A stretch of 64,000 nucleotides of DNA from Protopterus annectens (lineage: Eukaryota; Chordata; Ceratodontiformes; Protopteridae), in contig NC_056731.1 of assembly GCF_019279795.1 (NCBI RefSeq), positions 869,477,175-869,541,174 on the forward strand, read 5' to 3'. Numbering within the stretch: position 1 is the stretch's first letter; each line of letters begins with the position of its first letter. The position numbers and the translations under genes were made by a program. The notes beneath the pieces were generated by a model. That model worked only from the letters and a program-made list of their open reading frames with translations. It had not been told where the DNA came from and searched no databases. This document shows, in pieces, positions 21,640 to 33,382 of the stretch.

Positions 21640-22770
21640 TGTATTTGCTATAACTGATTTAAGTATTTTTTCTGGCTTTTTGAATATTTACTGCTTAGCG
21701 ACTGCATCTTAGCCTGTTTATACAGCTCTGCATTCTATTTAAAGTGTTTTTGTGTTGATTAACTGTTTTGCACTCTTAAAAGTTATTTGTTGCTTAATTT
21801 TACCTGTAGGCTAACACACTCAAGTGTGCTAGCCGCTTAAAAGCATTTATAGCATTTACTGTCTGTTTTTTTCTTTGTCTCTGTAAAAAAAAAAAAAAAA
21901 ATCTCTTGTTTTCCCACCTTACTGAACTAGAGTAGTCCAGTTTCAGAGTTGCTGATCCCTGGGCTTTGTTTTTCGTTCCTGTTACTGATCCATTGCCTTA
22001 TTAGGAAGGAGGGAAGTTTCTTTGCTTACCAGTGGGAGTGGGAAGCACTAAGCAGCCTTTTTGTCCGAATTGGTGAAGTTTCAGCCAGAAACTAGTAGTC
22101 CATTGGTTGTTTTGGGCCAATTCCTAGCTCCTTTCAGCCCCCTGCTATAAAACACGATAAACACGCGTTTTCCAGCTTGTACCAACTCAGCACAGATCCT
22201 CGTGGTGGCCTGCAGAGTGATCCAAGCAGCAGAGAGCTAAAAGAGTGACTTTCTACCAGATATAAGTATTTTTGTGGCTTTCCCACTGTTATTAAGCTAG
22301 CGACTGCATTTTGCCTGTTTTACTGCTACTTTAAGTGATTTCTGCATTTTACACTGTTTATTGCACTTTAAGTTACTAATTGTTGCAAATTGTTTCTGTA
22401 GGCTACACACTAAAGTGTGCTAGCCGATTTACAGCATTTATAGCATTTACTGTCTGTTTTTACCTTATCTCTGTAATAAAACAAAAAATCTCTTGTTTTC
22501 CGCCTTACTGAACTAGAGTAGTCCAGTTTCAGAGTTGCTGATCCCTGGGCTTTGTTTATAGTTCCTGTTACTGATCCATTGCCTTATTAGGGAGGAGGGA
22601 AGTTTCTTTGCTTACCAGTGGGAGTGGGAGGCACTGAGCGGCCTTTCTGTCCGATTTGGTGAAGTTTCAGCCAGAAACTAGTAGTCCATTGGTCGTTTTG
22701 GGCCAATTCCTAGCTCCCTTCAGCCCCTGCTATAAAACACGCTAAACGCGTTAAGCTGATTTAGGAGTTG
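21640..22770 (+). repeat. CR1-A 5' UTR: two tandem units of about 590 bases
   Basis: Two similar units lie at about 21665-22255 and 22262-22770. Both contain GTGTGCTAGCCG, AGCATTTATAGCATTTACTG, TCTCTTGTTTTCC, GAACTAGAGTAGTCCAGTTT and CTATAAAACACG. The first has an A17 run at about 21884. Tandem 5' units in LINEs usually carry promoter function, so this may be the promoter. The CTATAAAACACG box occurs near the end of each unit. Confidence 0.7.
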
Positions 22771-23081
22771 CCACTGTTGCACACAAGAGCAGCGGCGGTT
22801 AAACAAGGTTAACTATTCGGGCCATCTAAATTCCACTCTTCAAATTTTCCCTTAGAACTACCTTCCTCGATCTGTACTGCTGATCTAACCAGCATATCCT
22901 ATAACTGAAAAGTTCATCTCTACTTGATTCCCAAGTAGACTATTCTCTATCTGTAAAGCCTAGCACTTACTCCTACAATACTTGCACCTTGATAAAGCAC
23001 TCTTATTATAGATAGTACCCCACCAGCCTAAAACCCACTTCCCTCGGAGTCCTTTGAAAGTCTCTATCTACTACTTCTAGT
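22771..23081 (+). other. CR1-A 5' leader downstream of tandem units
   Basis: Pyrimidine-rich leader between the second 5' unit and ORF1. No open frame or known motif is seen. Confidence 0.5.
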
Positions 23082-24030
23082 ATGTCGAGGGATCAGTTGC
23101 TAGTGTCCTCTCCAGCTCAACTGGTGAACCTGGGAATATTGAGGCAATGTTACAATTGCCTCATGTACACAGACAATCCTCTCCTCCTCCCACAAAACAC
23201 AAATACATGTGAGAGATGCAACTATACGGCCAAACTGGAGGCTGAGCTCTCTCAACATAGGACTGGCAAGACCAGACAGGAGGAGAAGGTAACCACACAC
23301 AATACATACCCAGTCACACATGGTACCATCACAACTTCAAATCATACACATACTCACACAAAGACATACTCGGAGGCTCTGATCAAAAATTTACCAAAAC
23401 AGCAGAGGCCACCAAAGCAGACACCCAAACAACTACCACCTCACGACCCAACACATGCAACACATAGACCACACAGTCAGAGTGTCAAACAGTCACAGCC
23501 CTTAAGGCCAAACAAAATGCCAGACACACTTGTCATTGGTGATTCCATAGTCAGACATACTGACGTCCCGCCACCAGACTGAGTAAGGAGAAGGTCACAG
23601 TAAGCTGCCTGTCGGGCTATAATCCGCCACATAACGCAAGCACTCAGGTCTCTTAACAGCAGGTACAAGTACGACTCAGTCATTGTCCACGCTGGTGTCA
23701 ACGACCTGAGACGTACCTCCTTGGACTACATGAAAAGGGACATCGAGGAGCTCTCTGATTATGTAGCCCAGGCAGGTATGACCCTGACCTTGAGCAGTAT
23801 CCTACCTTCACCTAGAATGATGCCACAATACAGTGATAAGATGATCAGCTTTAATAATTGGCTTAAATTCTGGTGTCATTCAAAGGGATCCAATGTCTGT
23901 CTGCCTGGGATGACATGCTGGACAAGCCACGCTGCTTCACAAGGGACGGCTTGCACCTGTCACCCCTGGGCTTCCGGATATTGGCAAAGGCTCTTGCCAC
24001 CCCCATAGTGCCTTTTTTAGGCAAGGCTCA
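23082..24030 (+). pseudogene. CR1-A ORF1: zinc module plus SGNH esterase domain
   Basis: CR1 ORF1 proteins bind RNA, and many carry an SGNH/GDSL esterase domain. The start at 23082 gives MSRDQLL and a C-x2-C ... C-x2-C module (CYNC, CERC) before a coiled segment and a Thr/Pro/Gln-rich linker. The esterase block I is VIGDSIV near 23531. A one-base deletion near 23572 shifts the frame. Block III (HAGVNDL, near 23690) and block V (DGLHLS, near 23945) follow in two other frames with the catalytic aspartate and histidine present. The serine, glycine/asparagine and Asp-His residues are therefore all recognisable but not in one frame. Confidence 0.8.
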
Positions 24031-24079
24031 AATTCTAAACCTACCACCCTAGAACACCAAAAAGGAAAAACTAAGGGTA

Positions 24080-25604
24080 ATGCTGCTCAATGCCAGAAGT
24101 CTCACTCTCAAGATGCACGCACTCGAGGCCCTTCTCAATATGGAGAACATCGATGTCTGTGCTGTGACAGAAACCTGGTTCAAGGCTCCTGAGAGCACCC
24201 CAGCACTAACAGGTTTCACCTCATATCATGCGTTCCGGCCCCAAAATCCGGACAACACCAAGAAAGGAGGGGGGGTGTCCATATTCATAAAGGACACCCA
24301 CACCTCAAGGTTGGTGGCAACGCACGATGCATCGGAGACCATCCAGGTGCAATTAACCATAGGCAAGACTGCTCTGCAATTTGTAGCATGTTACAGGCCA
24401 CCCTCTCAAACTCAGGAACCTCACATGGCCTTCCTGAAAACATTGGAGGATAAATGCATCTCCAAACACCATCATACTAGGTGACTTCAACTACCCTAAT
24501 ATAGACTGGGAACACTACTCAAGCCCAACACTCTAACCCAAAGATTCCTGGAGTTCATAAACTCAAATGCCATGGAACAACTAGTCACCATCCCCACAAG
24601 AGGAGAAAACATACTTGATCTCATCATCACGAACATGGGATCAAAATGTTCAACACCGAAGTATACCCCTCACTGGTGAGATCAGATCATAAACTAATCT
24701 CGCTGGAGGTCCTCATCCCGCCCACCTGAAACAAAAAGACCACAGTGAAAAACTTCTCAAAAGCCGATTTCACACTTCTAAAACTAGTGTGGTCTCCTTT
24801 AAGGCCCCTGAGCCAGTGGTAAACATTACTCAAACCGCTGAATCACTTACAAATGCCTTCTACCAGCACCTACAGGACTGCATGGATCAGGCAATCCCAA
24901 ACAAAACTAAGACTCTCTGTACCAAAGGCAAGCGTCCAGTCTGGTGGACCCCAGCCATAAACAAGCTCTACAACAAAAGGAGGAAGCTACTACAAGATAG
25001 AGCAAAATCCTTGAAAGGTAAGACACCTTTGATCATTATAAGTAAAAACTAAGAGCCCTCATAAAATCATCCAAGGCAAATTTTGAGAGAAAAATCGCCA
25101 AGGACTCTAAAGACAATCATAAGGCCTTCTTTAGCTATGTTAGAAACCTAGGAGGAAACTCCCAGATATGCTCAGAATTAGTTCAAAATGATGTGAAAAT
25201 TACTGAACCTACACACATTGCTAACATACTGGCTGACAGGTTCAGTGCAAACTTCTCCCCCACCCCAAAAGGAGAGAAATCTATTCCAGAGGATTGTAGC
25301 CCCCCAAACATCTCCAACGCCCAGGTGAGAACTGCCCTCACTAAGGCAAAAAACACAGCATCCATGGGACCGGATGGTGTCCCCGGCTGTGTGCTTCATG
25401 AACTCAATGAGGAATTAAACCCACAGTTAGGACAGCTGTTTAATCTTAGCCTCACCTCAGGATACGCACCAAGGAGTGGCACTGCACTGTGGTCCCACTT
25501 CATAAGGGCGGTGCCTCCACAGACCCTGGAAATTACTGCCCCATTAGCTTGACAAGCCTTATCTGCAAAGCCATGGAGAGGATCATAATGGAACTCATAA
25601 ATAA
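24080..25604 (+). pseudogene. CR1-A ORF2, endonuclease and start of RT
   Basis: The APE-type endonuclease nicks the target DNA. Frame 24080-24484 has LLNARSL (Asn), VTETWF (Glu), GGGVSIFIKD and CYRPPS. A frameshift near 24450 leads to the GDFNYPNIDWE block (about 24480) and a further shift to VRSDHKL (about 24680) with the catalytic histidine. The linker and RT fingers follow (24789-25552), including MGPDGVPG. A frameshift after this region precedes the LINE fragment inserted at 25605. Confidence 0.8.
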
Positions 25605-26147
25605 GGGAAAGTCTGGAATTCCCTCCCCAATAAATTAAGACTTACTACATCCCAATATCTATTCAAAAACAATCTTAAACAATTTTTTAAAGAACATTGG
25701 CTGTGCCCATGTAACAACCCAGACTAGTTCTCTCTGACACACAACTAGTAGTATTCTCCACCTGTTTGACTAGGTGTTTTTTCGTCCCCTTAATCCAAAT
25801 AATTTGTAAGCCACACCCCTATTTCCACCATCATGGGTACCCATGAAGTCAAGCTCCGCATTGCCTGACTTGACTCTATAAGCAATGGGATATCAACCTA
25901 GAATATCAACTATAATGTATCTAAATACAATTGTGAAGTATTTATGTGTATCACTGATTCTGTTTATGTGAACCTCAAATTTTTATGTATTTGCATTAGG
26001 TAGTGTACTTATCTGTATATAAATGAAAGTGTAACTTTTTTCTCTGTGGAGCTTTTCTCCCGCCCCTCCAAAATGGACATGTATCCAGTCGGACCATCCC
26101 GGTCAACAAATGTAAAATAAAATAAATAAATAAATAAAATAAATAAA
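25605..26147 (+). mobile_element. 3' fragment of another LINE (L2/CR1 group) inside CR1-A
   Basis: The plus strand reads VWNSLPNKLRLTTSQYLFK, a typical C-terminus of L2/CR1-group RT proteins, then a 3' UTR and an (AAATA)n/(AAAT)n tail ending at 26147. The CR1 sequence CTCATAAATAAAGA is split by it, with AAATAA-type bases at both edges, suggesting target-primed insertion. It is 5' truncated at 25605. Confidence 0.75.
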
Positions 26148-27390
26148 GACATAGGGAACTTGCAGACTTTGGATCCAACCCAGTTTGGCTTTGTCAAAGG
26201 CAGATCCTGCCTCTTAAACTTGGTTGACTTTTTCGAGACAGTCACCAAGGCCATTGATGAGGGAAAGGCAGTCCATACAGCCTACCTCGACCTGGCAAAG
26301 GCCTTCGACACAATACCCCACTCAGGTATCATCGAAAAACTCATCAGCTTGAATGTAAACCCATACATCACAAGATGGGTTGCAAACTGGCTAAGTGACA
26401 GAACCCACAGGGTCAGAGTTGCTGGAGCCATGTCAGACTCAAAGCCTGTCACAAGTGGTGTCCCACAGGGCTCAGTCCTGGGTCCACTCTTGTTCGGCAT
26501 CTACTTTTCTGAAGTACAAGCAAACACAGGAGGGTTATGGCTGACAAAGTTTGCAGATGACTGCAAACTGGGCCATAGTCGAAAACACATCTGACACAGA
26601 TATCCTCCAGAAGGGCCTCACAGAAACGGATAACTGGTGCCAGAGCCATGGCCTGAAGTTAAACGCCAAAAATGCATAGTCATACCCTTCGGGAAAAACA
26701 AGGTTACCCCTAGCTACCATATAGGTGACAATCCACTGAGCACAGAAAAGTCATCAGGGATCTGGGGACCCAAGTTGACAGTAGCCTTCGCTTGACACTC
26801 ATGTTGCTAAAGTAGTTAGGAAAACCTTCTATATCGCCCACCTGATCATGAAGGGATTCACATCTAGATCAAGGGAGGTCATCGTCCCCTGTACTCATCA
26901 CTCATTAGACCTATGATTGAGTACAATGCCCGTTCGAATGTATCTGACCAGACACCTGCTGCAGCTTGAAAGGCCCCAAAGTTCCTCACCAAAAGGATAA
27001 AGGGTCTCAAAATATGTCTTATGCTGCCCGACTGAAAGAACTCCAGCTCTATTCAGTCTCATACCGCTTGCTCAGAGGTGACCTGTGCCTGACATATAAG
27101 GCCATGTCAAACCCAGATTTGATGAATATGCTTCACCTCAAAAATCTAGATCCCTCAGAACCACAAGGGCGGAGACTTAAACCTTGACACGGTTATAAAT
27201 AGAACGTGCTGGAGGGACAGATTCATCACCCAGAGACTCCCTATGCTGTGGAACAAAATCCCGGTACATGTGAGGCAGAGCACCTCGCTGGCCTTGTTCA
27301 AGAGGAATCTTGACCAATGGATGGGAGATCGCAGATATACCCCAGGGATTACTTCAGTGTCACTGCTTGACAGAGGCACAGAAAAATGAT
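26148..27390 (+). pseudogene. CR1-A ORF2, reverse transcriptase palm to C-terminus
   Basis: Frame 26160-26594 carries FGFVKGRSC, motif A LDLAKAFDTIPH, motif B GVPQGSVLGPLLF and motif C FADDCKL. A frameshift at about 26575 follows. Further pieces downstream (26966-27187) carry the ARLKELQLYSVSYRLLRGD block, which CR1-B preserves in one frame. The C-terminal LWNKIPVHVRQS-like segment is near 27250. All RT catalytic aspartates are present but the ORF has several indels. Confidence 0.8.
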
Positions 27391-27497
27391 AGGCATAGTT
27401 TTTATTCAAACTAAAGGGGTGGCGAAAGCCACATAACTATGGGCTAGGCTTATAAATGCCCTTGGGCAGATAGCCTAGTATGAACCTATGAACCTAA
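27391..27497 (+). repeat. CR1-A 3' UTR end
   Basis: Short 3' UTR with GGCGAAAGCC and GCTTATAAATGCCC, then the terminal octamer repeat TATGAACC. The same sequence ends CR1-B at 58915-58990. Confidence 0.75.
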
Positions 27498-28510
27498 GAC
27501 CATTGCGTGAATAGGAGCCATTGAAGGATCCTCATATGCATTCTTGCTAACAGGACTGCCAAGATTGCTGCTGCCATCAATCAAGTACTTTCAATACCTC
27601 TGCAGCAGGTGCTCTGTTCTTTGATACAAAGGATGTGATGTGTTGGCGAAGAATACAAACCCTTTCTGGTGGAAGATGAAGAGTGGTGGGTGATGTGTCT
27701 CTCTTCCCTATACAAACAATATGCTGCGATCGCAACAAGGCAGACTTTTTGAAATTGACTGTAATGCCTAGCCGATCGCAGTGTGTCAGAGTAGCCTCTC
27801 TCACTTGAAGAAGTTGATGCCTGGTGGTGGAGGTAAGGAGCCAATCGTCAAGTACGGAAACACCTGGAATCCTAGACGCCTCAGGTGAGCCGTGACTACT
27901 GCCATGCACTTGTTGAACAGTCTGAAGGCTGTAGTGAGACCAAAGGGCAGATCTCGGAATTGATAATGATTGGCTCCCAGCTGAAAACGCAGGTGATCCC
28001 TGGATGGTCTGGCCATCTCTATGTGGTAGTATGCATCCTTGAGATCGATCGAGCACATCCAACTGTCCTTCCCTAAAACGGGAAGTATGGACTGTAGCGT
28101 GACCATTCGAAACTTCTCTTTCCTCACAAATTGGTTGAGTCTGCCGAGATCCAAAATGGGTCCCCAATCCAGTTTTCTTCGGAACCAAAAAGAATCTTGA
28201 GTAAGTTGTGAATCCTGTTTGGTCTGCCAGGACTGGCTGGATGACTCTTCTAGCAAGCAGCGTACCTCTATTGTTGCTTGTTCCCTGTGACTGCGTGGAA
28301 CGTCCGGAATTTTTTTGACGGGAAGGGGCTGGGTGGAGAACGATATGAAATACCCTCTGGAAATTATACTTCGTACCCAAATGTAGTTTGTTCTATCTAG
28401 CCAGGCTTCCGGGTACAATGACAAGCGACCCCCGACTGTCTCCAGAGTAGGGCAGCCGGGCATCCCTTCAGGAGCGCTGGTAGGATTGACCAGAGAAGTG
28501 ATCTCCATCA
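27498..28510 (-). pseudogene. B2 reverse transcriptase
   Basis: RT fingers and palm lie in frame 28826-27801: DWGPILDLGRLNQ, motif A CSIDLKDAYYHI and motif B LPFGLTTAFRLF. At the motif C segment a frameshift turns FPYLDDWLL into FPYLTIG; the DDWLLTS continuation is in the overlapping frame 28380-27577. Both these frames are long and open across the palm. The RT connects to RNase H at 21210 once CR1-A is removed. Confidence 0.8.
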
Positions 28511-30650
28511 CCCTAGTGTTGCAGAACCCCCTCTGCCATGAGGGTGGTGTCTTCCATTGTAACCCCTTCCTCTGACTTTGGAAAGGGGGCTCTCCATGTG
28601 CATCTTGAAAGGCTCCTTGGGCTTTCCGGAACCACATCTTTTCTCCCCTCTGACCTTTAGGAAAGGGTAGAGTGGGGGTGGAAAAAACGGACACCGACGA
28701 CAGAGTCTTTCCTTCTTGTTCACACCTGGTCAAAGTCTCCTTCACCTTTGGCCCAAACAAGAATGAGCCAAACGGGGTATTCGTAAAGGAAGACTTGAAG
28801 GGTTCCACGAAGGAACAGAGTCGCATCCAGGCATGTCTACGAAGAGCAATTCCTGTACCTGCAACTCTACTCGAACCATCAGCTGCACAAGATGAGACGC
28901 ATGGACGAGTTAACTATCGAATTAAGGGTAGCGGGCTGGGTAGCAACTTTGTCGGATATACTCGTAGCTACAGCACCCTGAAGAGAATCTCCCAACTCCT
29001 TAAGGAGATCTCTCTGCAATCTGGAAAAATGGGTTAAGTAGTTCAGTGATCTGCATGAGAAAGGCGCTTAACTAAACATATGTTTCCCATATCTATATCC
29101 ATGATCCTAGATTCTCTGTTAGGAGGATGGATAGACGAGGAAGTCTCAGACATTTCCGTTTTGGTGGCTGCCACCACCACCATGGCATCAACGGGGACTC
29201 TCTTGGTCAAAAAGGACTTGGCTACAAAGGCAGAAATAAACTTATTAGGCCTCCTAGGAACAAGTTCCATAGATTCTGGTGACTCCCACATCCTACGAGA
29301 GACCAAATCCACAAGCTCATCATAGGGCAGACAAGAGGTGGAAGGTTGAGGCCCGAATGCCTTCAGGAGAACCAACTCGTCCTCAGTAGGGCTCTTGGAC
29401 TGCCAATCACCCCTCTGCCTAAGAATTTCAAGATTCTCTGCAAAGGAGATGTCCTCAGAGGGGGATCTAGGGGACCCTTCTAATTCATCCAAGTCGGTGT
29501 CTGTTAGAGACTCCTGTGGGGAGTCAAAATGCCTCCTCTTGCATAATCTCTTCCTGGGAACTTCTTCAAGGGAAACTTCTGGAGAGGTCTCAGAAGAGCA
29601 GGGAGCACCCTGTGGGGCTACTGAGGCTCTGGGTCTCTATGCTTGGGATGACCGGAGGAAACAAACTAACACAGGCACTTTAGGGGAGGAAGAGGCCAGA
29701 CCTTGAGATGAGGATGTCTTAGGAGGCAACACTCGCCTCATGGCTTCAAATGCACCACGGCTCCAATGAGAAGTCGACGGATCAGAAGGAGCCGTGATCC
29801 CCTCCAGCACCGAAGCCATGGGCTCAGAGCCAGAGGTAGGAGCCGAGCTCACCCGAGCCGAAGCCTCAAGAGGAAGAGTTGGCACCGACAAGTCGATGTG
29901 ACTATCCTCCCCGGATCTGAACAGAGTGTGTCTGCTCCTAGAGTCCCCAGTCAGCGTCAAGAACGTCTGAGCAGATGGAGCCGACACTGGAGCAGGTGTC
30001 GGCTCCAAGGGATCCACAATCAGCAGGTCGGCTTCCTCTGGCGCAGAAGGTCTGGTATGGCTCGGAGGAGGAGCAGAATATTCAGGAGCAATGTTCTTCG
30101 GCTCAGACTGTTTGATCTGAGCAGACAGCAGTTTAGCTAGGCCTGGTGCCTTTAAGAGTTTCTGAACTAGCCAGTCCATATCCAGATTGGACAGGCTGAC
30201 CAAAGACCTGGAAGAGTGAACAGATGGAGCCAACTGGAGCAGTAGAGAGAGGGTTTTTTCGGCAACCGGTTCCAGAGCAGAGTCCCGGGTCCAAAAAGAA
30301 CAGACAGTCAGCTCCGAAGTCAGTGGAGCCGAAGTCCCAACACTTGCCAACTTTTTCCCTTTCTTTGATCTGGATTCTGAGGAAGATTTGGATGATCTGC
30401 TGGCCCCAACCTGTTCAAACAATGCCTCTGAGAAAGGCTGTTTCATAATACCCATGTCAATGAACTTCCTCTTACTTTCTGCAAGCACTTGAGTGGAAAA
30501 GGAGTGGCAGATACTACATGATTCCTGCAGGTGCACCTCACCCAAACAGTACACACACTGCACATGGGCATCCGTAACGGACATCTTTTGTCCGCAGTCT
30601 GGGCACTTTTTGAACCCAGACTTTGGATGCTTTTCCTTTTCTTCAGACAT
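28511..30650 (-). pseudogene. B2 gag
   Basis: The preferred start is the ATG at 30650 (MSEEKEKH). The upstream seven codons of the open frame are not conserved. The zinc module reads CPDCGQ, HVQCVYCLGEVH, CSIC. A Ser-rich basic segment (SKSSSESRSKKGKK) follows, then Pro/Ser/Thr-rich linker, to about 29637. A second piece (29492-29043) has FAENLEILRQRGDW and the VDLVSRRMWESPE block. A third part of gag with FGPKVKETLTRCEQEG lies at about 28760. Two or more frameshifts separate these pieces. Confidence 0.8.
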
Positions 30651-31190
30651 AATGTTAACTACCTGAAACACAATTCACAAGAACAGTCACACTATTTAAC
30701 TATATAGATAGTTTAACTTGAGAGGAAAAATCTAATTAACTACAAACAGCAAAAGACAGCACAAACAGCCCAAAAAGGCAACTAGTAATCCAATATCAAA
30801 AGCCCAAGGGACAATACTAATCTAACAAGCTGTAAGAAAAGACCCAAGGCCAAGAGGCCGAAGGCAATCAGTAGATTTTACTGGGAGAGGGGGGGGGGGT
30901 CTGCTAACTAGATAATACTATAATATATAACAGTAGAAAGATAACATTCAATAGAAAAACTTGCTGAAAGTTGAAAATTCCCACAATAGTCTCTAGCAAT
31001 GCTGGAAACGACAAGATCCGTGCCGCAGCAAACTAGATCTGAGGTAATTCCAGCAGTGCATTGTGGGATAAGGGGTTGGTCCTCGAGCTACTGGAAAACT
31101 TTGAGCTTGCTAGTCGGCCGTGTCGGAGCCGAGGATCAGCTCTGAACCCATCAGTGAAGAATAAACGGCAAGATTAAACAACTTCACATT
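30651..31190 (-). promoter_or_regulatory. B2 5' leader and inverted terminal repeat
   Basis: The high 180 bases are an inverted copy of 18845-19010. No TATA match as clear as in family A is seen. The leader carries a C10 run on the sense strand near 30890. Confidence 0.6.
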
Positions 31191-31193
31191 CAT

Positions 31194-31757
31194 TGTTTCA
31201 TGGTCCTGAGAATGTTGACACCATAGGCTTTTTAGATACCACTGTAGTTTCCTCATATGCAGTCTTGCATATGGAATTAGAAGAATGCAGGAGGCCATGA
31301 TCTCCAAGGCCTGCAGTATTTGTCTTGCAGATAGCAGGGTTTTTGTGGCCACTTGTTTGGAGTAGGTTGTCAAATGAATTTGTTTCTCTGGTGTGGGGCA
31401 AGCCATCTGGGAAGTTGTATTCAAGTTTGCTTCCAGGAATATAATTTGTTGACAGGGTAACAGTTGCGATTTCTTTTTGTTTATGGTGTACCCCAGACAA
31501 GTTAGTACCCTCTGTATAAAGGCCAGATGATTCAAAAGTATGCCCTGCCTTTCTGCCTGAATTAGACAATCGTCCAGGTATGGGTATATTTGAATATTTC
31601 TTTGCCTGCAAAATGCAATAACTGGAGCTAGGCACTTTGTGAATACCCTGGGATCAGTAGAGAAGTCAAAGGGCAGTGCAGAGAACTGATAGTGCTTATA
31701 ACCTGCTTTGAAACATAGGTATCTTCTGCAAGATTCCCTGATTGGGATGTGCAGGTA
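31194..31757 (-). pseudogene. A4 reverse transcriptase, second half
   Basis: Frame 31535-31110 holds the post-palm thumb (NHLAFIQRVLTCLGYTINKKK and ARLHMRKLQWYLKSLW). Motif C falls at about 31570-31590 (YPYLDDCLIQ) in another frame. The segment ends at 31757, where the SINE splits it just after motif A. Confidence 0.75.
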
Positions 31758-31988
31758 TTGTTTGTGTCTTTCGGCTTTTCCCGGTTAGGGGTCGCCACAG
31801 CGTAACTCCGGTCCGCTAATGATTGGTAGTTGATTTTTATGTGCCGAGTTACCAGCTCTGACGCACAACCTTCAACGAAGGTACGCCCATTCACGTATGT
31901 CTCCACGCAGAAGACGCTCTAGCTGAGAATTGAACCGGACAGCGTCTTACTGTGAGGCGACAACGCTACTGCAGCACCACCACCATGG
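31758..31988 (-). mobile_element. tRNA-headed SINE with RTE-like tail, inserted in A4 RT
   Basis: On the minus strand the element starts at 31988 with GGTGGTGCTGCAGTAGCGTTGTCGCC-type sequence, resembling a box A near 31968-31958. A box B-like GGTTCAATTCTC lies at 31936-31925, followed by TCTTCTGCGTGGAG. It ends in GGCGACCCCTAACCGGGAAAAGCCGAAAG, very like the 3' end of the RTE-like LINE at 43604. The flanks carry TTGGGATGTGCAGGTAT and TTGGGATGTGCAAGTAT, a 17-base target duplication with one difference. Confidence 0.8.
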
Positions 31989-32004
31989 TTGGGATGTGCA
32001 AGTA

Positions 32005-32855
32005 TGATGTGCAGGTATGCTTCTTTTAAATCTAGTGCTGCCAACCAGGCATCTTTGCCTAGCACAGGAAGTAATTGGAGAAGAGCTAGCATCTTGAATT
32101 TTGGAATCTCCAAAAAGGTGTTTAGAGTAGACAGACCCAGGATAGGATGCCATGAAGTCTTTTCTGGGTACCAGGAAAAGTCTCGAGTAGAAACCTTGTC
32201 CCTTTTCCTTTTCTGGTACCAGTTGAACAGCCCCCATACTGAAGAAAGTACTTGTTTTGGGGCCTCTGCCCACTGATTTGGGGGTAGGTCCGGCCACCCG
32301 CTTGAAGTTGGCAATGTGTGTAAGTGAAATCTGTATCCCTGGGACACTATTTAAAACCCATTTGTAATGGGTAATGAGTTCCCAATTCTTTGCATGAAGA
32401 GCAATCTCTCCCCCCCCCCCCAAAAGGGGCAGTCAGTTGATAAGTGCTTGGAAATTTTAAAAGGAAGTCATTGAGACAGTTTACCATAGGGGGGAGTCTT
32501 ATTATTCCCAGATTTGGAAGTGGAGGCCTCCCACTGCTTAGTTCTGTGTGTCCCCTGGGACTGAAACCTGGGGTTTTTGCTGTGTCTGGGTTTGGCTTGA
32601 GAAGACCTGGAAGGGGCTGGAGATGACCAATTCTTAGAGGGCCAGTGCCTACTAAATCTAGGAGTATGAACTTGTAAAAAATCATTTAACAGTTTGCATA
32701 GATTTAGCTTTATCTTCCATCTTTTTAAGAACTTCCTCAGCCTTGTTGCCAAACAGGCGGTCCTGATTTAAAGGGGCATCCAACAATTTAGCTTTAACAT
32801 GATCAGGCAAAGACTGCCCCTTAAGCCAAGCATGCCTTCGGAGCACAGACACAGT
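32005..32855 (-). pseudogene. A4 RT fingers and gag C-terminus
   Basis: Frame 32347-31919 carries RT fingers ending in motif A LDLKEAYLHI exactly at the SINE. Upstream, 32685-32420 and 32752-32468 carry the Gag C-terminal basic tail (FSRHWPSKNWSSP). A C10 run at 32409-32420 disrupts the boundary. The segment ends at the A5 insertion. Confidence 0.75.
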
Positions 32856-33350
32856 AAAGTACAGTTTTGTACCTACCATAAATGTAGATGTTCGAGTGCT
32901 AATACAGCTGCAGTAATCACATATGGGTTCTCTGCCGTCAGGCGGTCACTCGGTTGGCCGAATTCCAAAGTCTAGGTCCGGCGTCGGCTGCTGTCGCTTT
33001 CTTTGCTGACGTTAGTGAGGCAGGGGTATGTAAGACACAGCCGACGCCATTTTCTTCAGTCTTTCTTGCCCCAGATGTCAGATGCCCCCAGAAGGAAGGC
33101 AATACATAAATTATATTTATATACATGAAATGCAATATAATCAAAAATCAGTAGTTGCAAGCAAATATACCATAGAAGGATAACCCCATCAGGTTGTATG
33201 AAGAGGGGTTAGGCCCTAGGCCTTTACCAAGAGGGGAAGGAGGGAAACCTGTACTGCAGCTGTATTAACACTCTAACATCTACATTTATGGTAGGTACAA
33301 AACTGTACTATGTTCATCGTGCATACAGCTGCAGTAATCACATATGGGTA
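32856..33350 (-). repeat. A5 3' terminal complex: ITR, spacer, ICR
   Basis: The arm CCATAAATGTAGATGTTCGA (32877-32896) is repeated inverted at 33274-33291. The ITR copies 38135-38375. The ICR junction near 33309 reads CAAAACTGTACT then ATGTTCATCGTGCATACAGC, the complements of the two ends. The GGGGTATGTAAGAC on the plus strand marks the weakened TATA position. Confidence 0.9.
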
Positions 33351-33382
33351 GAATCCCAAAGCTACGCACAGGGTGGTAGGCA

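Larger units (their letters stand above)
21210..27497 (+). mobile_element. CR1-type LINE (CR1-A), near full length, inserted in B2
   Basis: This plus-strand LINE has a long 5' UTR, ORF1 with an esterase domain, ORF2 with endonuclease and RT, and a short 3' UTR ending in TATGAACCTATGAACC, an 8-base repeat of the kind known at CR1 3' ends. The host B2 sequence resumes at about 27498. A LINE fragment of 543 bases is inserted at 25605. Both ORFs have frameshifts. The exact 5' boundary (21210-21235) is uncertain. Confidence 0.85.
18829..31190 (-). mobile_element. DIRS family B element B2, inserted in A4, split by CR1-A
   Basis: Segments are 18829 to about 21210 and 27498-31190. Ends are AAGAAGTTATGTACTCACCA at the low side and GATTAAACAACTTCACAT at the high side. 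The CR1 lies between the RT and RNase H regions. Gag, RT, RNase H and recombinase are all recognisable. Confidence 0.85.

Noticed and set aside
21640-22770. CRISPR-like direct repeats
   Set aside because: Only two long units with continuous similarity and no short repeat-spacer pattern; they belong to the CR1 5' UTR.
27001-27187. A separate small gene in CR1-A
   Set aside because: It matches in frame the ARLKKLQLYSVAYRLLRGD block of the CR1-B RT protein and is a broken part of ORF2.
31920-31988. A functional tRNA gene
   Set aside because: Box-like sequences are degenerate, no cloverleaf can be drawn with confidence, and the segment is the head of a SINE with a LINE tail.
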